In this document: in pieces, positions 61,424 to 64,000 of the stretch
Layout: each line of letters opens with the position of its first letter
Numbering within the stretch: the first letter of the stretch is position 1
DNA from: Thermohalobaculum sp039180675
GTDB taxonomy: Bacteria; Pseudomonadota; Alphaproteobacteria; Rhodobacterales; Rhodobacteraceae
Assembly: GCA_039180675.1 (NCBI GenBank)
Contig: JBCDDC010000020.1
Span: 1 to 64,000, forward strand
DNA length: 64,000 bases
Direction: 5' to 3'
Position numbers and translations under genes: made by a program
The notes under the pieces: model-generated
Seen by the model: only the letters and a program-made list of their open reading frames with translations
The model's database searches: none
Told to the model about the DNA's origin: nothing

Positions 61424-62236
61424 TTAATCTACATCAACGTCTTGGACTTCTGCACCCTTACGAACCCTTACGGTGTTTCGCTCCTGAACCGGAGCTTTTT
61501 CCTCGACGATCCCGAAGAGATCGTTTGTCGTCATCGGCACAAGCTGTTCAGGGTTTTTGATCGGTTCGTTCACACCGCGAAGTGCAAGCGAAAAAGTGCC
61601 CGTTGTCTGTGCAATGGTCAGACGTTGCACATCAACAGGATCGACCTGGATCGTGGCAAACCGCCCGATCTTCGCGCCACGCTCGGATGCGCTGGTTTGC
61701 TGATCGATCGCGATGATCTCAACATCCTGCATAAATACTTGGGTAACGGTCTGCCCGTCCACTTTGCGGGTCAGAAGAAGATCGACCCGATCGCCAGCCT
61801 GCACGAAACCTGCAACAGAGGTCTGCGCACTGATGTTGAAGGAAAAAGCTCGCTTGCCCTCGTCGAGTTGAAACGCCAAGCGCGGCGCCTCTCCTAACTC
61901 CGTAACATTCTCTGACGTCAGAGGCTCGCCGGCGTTGATGGATTGTATCGCCGTTCGGCGCTCTTTCTTGTCACCAACGAACTCCTCGTAATTCGTGAAA
62001 GCGCCTTCGGGAAGAGATTCGGTCGGCCAAGACGCCCACTTCACTTGGTTCAATTCTATCTGATGTCCAAACTTCATATCGCTCAAGGCGACAATGACCT
62101 GAGTGGTCGACAACTCATCTCGCTTCTGTTGAGCGAGTGCAGCCTCATATCGCTCGAAAAACTTAAATGCATAGAAAGCGCCAGCACCAGCAAGTGTGAC
62201 GCCTATCACAAACACGATGACAGCGACTATTCTCAT
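61424..62236 (-). CDS. cpaB: Tad pilus assembly protein CpaB/RcpC
   Basis: A 270-residue periplasmic protein anchored by an N-terminal helix (residues 2-26). It has a SAF-type domain (STTQVIVALSDMKFGHQIELNQV near residue 45) followed by the RcpC-type region (FSFNISAQTSVAGFVQAGDRVDLLLTRK near 133). It is thought to help gate or stabilise the secretin. It follows the pilin gene after a terminator. Confidence 0.92.
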   Translation of the reverse strand: MRIVAVIVFVIGVTLAGAGAFYAFKFFERYEAALAQQKRDELSTTQVIVALSDMKFGHQIELNQVKWASWPTESLPEGAFTNYEEFVGDKKERRTAIQSINAGEPLTSENVTELGEAPRLAFQLDEGKRAFSFNISAQTSVAGFVQAGDRVDLLLTRKVDGQTVTQVFMQDVEIIAIDQQTSASERGAKIGRFATIQVDPVDVQRLTIAQTTGTFSLALRGVNEPIKNPEQLVPMTTNDLFGIVEEKAPVQERNTVRVRKGAEVQDVDVD

Positions 62237-62249
62237 GCCGCTCCTTTAG

Positions 62250-62284
62250 CCAAAAAGAAAGACGCCCGCAACAGCGGGCGTCTT
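62250..62284 (-). terminator. Rho-independent terminator between the pilin and cpaB
   Basis: A perfect 11-bp stem (AAGACGCCCGC with GCGGGCGTCTT, 4-nt loop) followed on the minus strand by a TCTTTTT tract. It lies 13 nt past the flp stop. Most transcripts should stop after the pilin gene; readthrough would supply the assembly genes. Confidence 0.88.
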
Positions 62285-62297
62285 GGTCGTCGCTCGA

Positions 62298-62522
62298 TTA
62301 CGAACCAGCTGCTGGGTTCAGGTCGGGAGCTTCACCGATATTAACACCAGAGCCAGCAGTGCTGAGCGAGCTGTTGATGCGCTCGACAAGCGGCTCAACA
62401 CCATTGTTAAAGATGCCGTAAACCAGCGCGATGGCCAAGAGCAGGATGCCTGCAGTCAGGGCAACCCAGTCGATGGTGACCGCACCCGCTTCGTCACGGA
62501 TGAAGTTTTTGAAGTTAGTCAT
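62298..62522 (-). CDS. flp: Flp-family type IVb pilin
   Basis: The main subunit of the Tad pilus. The 74-residue prepilin has a leader of 13 residues (MTNFKNFIRDEAG) and is cut before AVTIDWVALTAGILLLA. Mature positions +5 and +6 are Asp-Trp instead of the usual Glu-Tyr. One hydrophobic helix (about 19-38) forms the pilus core. GGAGGG is 5 nt before the ATG. It is the first gene of the locus, with a terminator just behind it. Confidence 0.93.
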   Translation of the reverse strand: MTNFKNFIRDEAGAVTIDWVALTAGILLLAIALVYGIFNNGVEPLVERINSSLSTAGSGVNIGEAPDLNPAAGS

Positions 62523-62753
62523 TTGAACCCTCCAGACGTTCAAAGTTTGACATTCGAGGCTATTCTGAACCCCAAGACGTTTGCATCTCTCCCTCGCGGG
62601 CAAATAGTTCGATGCGCACACCCCTCTGACGCATTTCGTATAGCACCAATCGGCTGGGTAAAGAAAGAAAGATGGAAAGAAAAACCGAGATAATATCGCT
62701 TTCTTCGGCGTTTTCCGTAGAATACGGCAAATCGCAGGCGGCGGGGAGTGCCA
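62523..62753. promoter_or_regulatory. Divergent control region between flp and the lytic transglycosylase
   Basis: The 231-bp gap is AT-rich in its middle (about 62640-62725), with TATTAT on the minus strand and a small inverted repeat CCGTA/TACGG near 62718-62730. It should hold the promoters of both genes. I could not fix exact -35/-10 pairs. Confidence 0.4.
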
Positions 62754-63587
62754 ATGGGGAGTGAATTTGCAAGAATACGGCTGAATTGTGGCAAGATCTT
62801 CATATTTGCCATATTTGCAGGCCCTCTTCTTTGGGGAATCAGTTTTGATTCGATCGCCGAAGCCGGGATTTTGAAGAATGGCGTTCGGGTCGGTGACCGC
62901 TCCAAGATGCATATCGTCAAACCCCCTTCTAAGGGCGCCCGCAAACGGATCCGGGTGCCGGGGCAACCCTCCCCAGGGTCGAGACTTCCCTCGAGACCAA
63001 GCCATGCCTGGTTCTGGGAGACGATGGATCCCAAGGGCCCTGGCGCGCAGGAGCGCTATGCGCAAGCGCTGGATCTGATCCGAGACCGGCGAGCGAGCGG
63101 TCAGGCGATCATTTCAGTTGATCGGGTCGCCTACATCTCGGAACGCTGGCGCGATCAGATCAGCGAGGCCGCACGCAAGCACCAAATCTCCGAGATCCTC
63201 ATCTTGGCGGTCATCACCGCCGAGTCGCGTGGCAAGCCCAAGGCGAAGAGCCCCAAGGGCGCTCAGGGTCTCATGCAGCTGATCCCGGCAACGGCTCGGC
63301 GGTTCGGCGTAACCGACAGCTATGATCCGGCGCAAAACATCGATGGCGGGTCGGCATATCTTGCATGGTTGCTCGACCGGTTCCAGGAAGACGTGCTGCT
63401 CACCCTTGCGGGCTACAATGCCGGAGAGAACGCGGTCGCCAAACACGACGGTGTACCGCCATACCGGGAGACCCGCGACTATATTCCGATTGTCTTTGAT
63501 GCGATTGCCGCCGCGGAGACTCTATGCCTCGTCGCACCCGAAGGTCCGCGGAGAGCATGCCTCTGGCGAGACGGTGCCGGGTCCTGA
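62754..63587 (+). CDS. Lytic transglycosylase of the Tad cluster
   Basis: A 277-residue exported SLT-type enzyme that cuts peptidoglycan, probably to let the pilus machine span the wall. The N-terminus has a signal-like helix (IFIFAIFAGPLLWGISF). The catalytic Glu lies in VITAESRGKPKAKSPKGAQG near residue 160, followed by LMQLIPATARRFGV, NIDGGSAYLAWLLDRF and LAGYNAGENAVAKH. GGGGAG before the ATG at 62754 favours it over the GTG two codons earlier. Its stop abuts that of the convergent CoA-transferase gene. Confidence 0.9.
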   Translation: MGSEFARIRLNCGKIFIFAIFAGPLLWGISFDSIAEAGILKNGVRVGDRSKMHIVKPPSKGARKRIRVPGQPSPGSRLPSRPSHAWFWETMDPKGPGAQERYAQALDLIRDRRASGQAIISVDRVAYISERWRDQISEAARKHQISEILILAVITAESRGKPKAKSPKGAQGLMQLIPATARRFGVTDSYDPAQNIDGGSAYLAWLLDRFQEDVLLTLAGYNAGENAVAKHDGVPPYRETRDYIPIVFDAIAAAETLCLVAPEGPRRACLWRDGAGS

Positions 63588-64000
63588 TCAGACCAGCGTC
63601 GCCTCCGTGGCAGCCTTGACGTCATCCGCGGAAACCTCAGGCGCGTGTTCGACGACCGAAAGACCACCCTCCACGACATCGAAGACGCCGAGGTTCGTGA
63701 TGATCCGGTCAACAACCCCGGCGCCCGTCAGCGGTAGAGTGCAGGATCGGAGCAGCTTCGACTCACCCTTCTTGTTGGTGTGGTCCATGATCACCAGCAC
63801 ACGGCCGACCCCCGCGACCAGGTCCATGGCGCCGCCCATTCCCTTGATCAGCTTTCCGGGGATCATCCAGTTTGCGAGATCACCGTTCTCGGCCACTTCC
63901 ATCGCACCAAGGATCGCGAGATTGATGTGGCCACCCCGGATCATCGCAAAACTGTCGGCAGAGGAAAAATAGCTCGTCCGATCCAGTTCCGTAATCGTCT
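63588..64000 (-). CDS. CoA-transferase subunit B, N-terminus cut by window edge
   Basis: The last 137 residues of a 3-oxoacid CoA-transferase beta subunit (ScoB/AtoA type), which moves CoA between succinyl-CoA and acetoacetate or related acids. The frame continues beyond the right edge. GGHINLAILGAMEVAENGDLANWMIPGKLIKGMGGAMDLV and the VDRIITNLGVFDV region match the family. The catalytic Glu lies outside the window, and subunit A is probably just upstream. Confidence 0.93.
   Translation of the reverse strand, partial: TITELDRTSYFSSADSFAMIRGGHINLAILGAMEVAENGDLANWMIPGKLIKGMGGAMDLVAGVGRVLVIMDHTNKKGESKLLRSCTLPLTGAGVVDRIITNLGVFDVVEGGLSVVEHAPEVSADDVKAATEATLV

Noticed and set aside
1..64000. tRNA, rRNA, CRISPR or insertion-sequence features
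   Set aside because: I looked through the longer gaps and saw no cloverleaf, repeat array, transposase gene or flanking inverted repeats that would support any of them.

Overview
The window looks like about 64 kb of chromosome from a Rhodobacteraceae bacterium, most likely of the marine Roseobacter group. This is inferred from the high-GC alphaproteobacterial gene set: rpsU next to COQ9, a PhaC polyester synthase, a 44-residue aa3 oxidase subunit IV, pgsA-moaD-moaE behind uvrC, and a sulfolactate lyase cluster beside a locus for Tad (tight-adherence, Flp-type) pili. No rRNA or tRNA gene, CRISPR array, prophage or insertion sequence was recognised. Genes are dense, often overlap by 4 nt, and many convergent pairs have touching or overlapping stop codons.

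Layout. 1-5 kb: phaC (cut by the left edge), a lipoprotein, hom and glpX. 4.9-8.6 kb: two paralogous ABC exporter half-transporters. 8.9-15.6 kb: hemF, an SDR, an ABM-domain protein, a SnoaL-like protein, a membrane-anchored sulfotransferase with a tiny YIGPG membrane protein, cca and a NUDIX hydrolase. 15.7-19.1 kb: a polyamine-type ABC importer with two permeases and a binding protein but no ATPase. 19.3-25.9 kb: the translation operon rimP-nusA-ylxR-infB, ending at a clear terminator, followed by SDR-rbfA. ylxR appears to begin at a CTG codon.

27-33 kb: a sulfonate locus. A divergent GntR regulator faces suyA-cupin-suyB-comC across a 23-bp inverted repeat. SuyAB should cleave (R)-sulfolactate to pyruvate and sulfite, and ComC should supply it from sulfopyruvate. 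The cupin between the two lyase subunits is unexplained. A thiamine-diphosphate enzyme with a weakened cofactor motif lies downstream.

33-49 kb: mostly housekeeping and metabolic genes (tsaC, an acyl-CoA dehydrogenase with a metallo-hydrolase, a DUF6173-like protein with an SDR, rpsU, COQ9, purEK, a Na/Ca antiporter, uvrC, pgsA, moaDE). A 301-bp AT-rich gap before uvrC holds a perfect DnaA box.

49-63.6 kb: an OmpA-family envelope protein, gdpD, and a near-complete Tad locus on the minus strand: flp, terminator, cpaB, cpaC, OmpA lipoprotein, an unknown 80-residue protein, tadZ, cpaF, tadB, tadC, two TadD-like lipoproteins and the prepilin peptidase. A lytic transglycosylase is divergent from the pilin. 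The right edge cuts a CoA-transferase subunit B.

The best candidates for something under-described are the suyA-cupin-suyB arrangement, the YIGPG protein/sulfotransferase pair, the CTG-started ylxR, the DnaA-box gap and the lysine-less TadZ.
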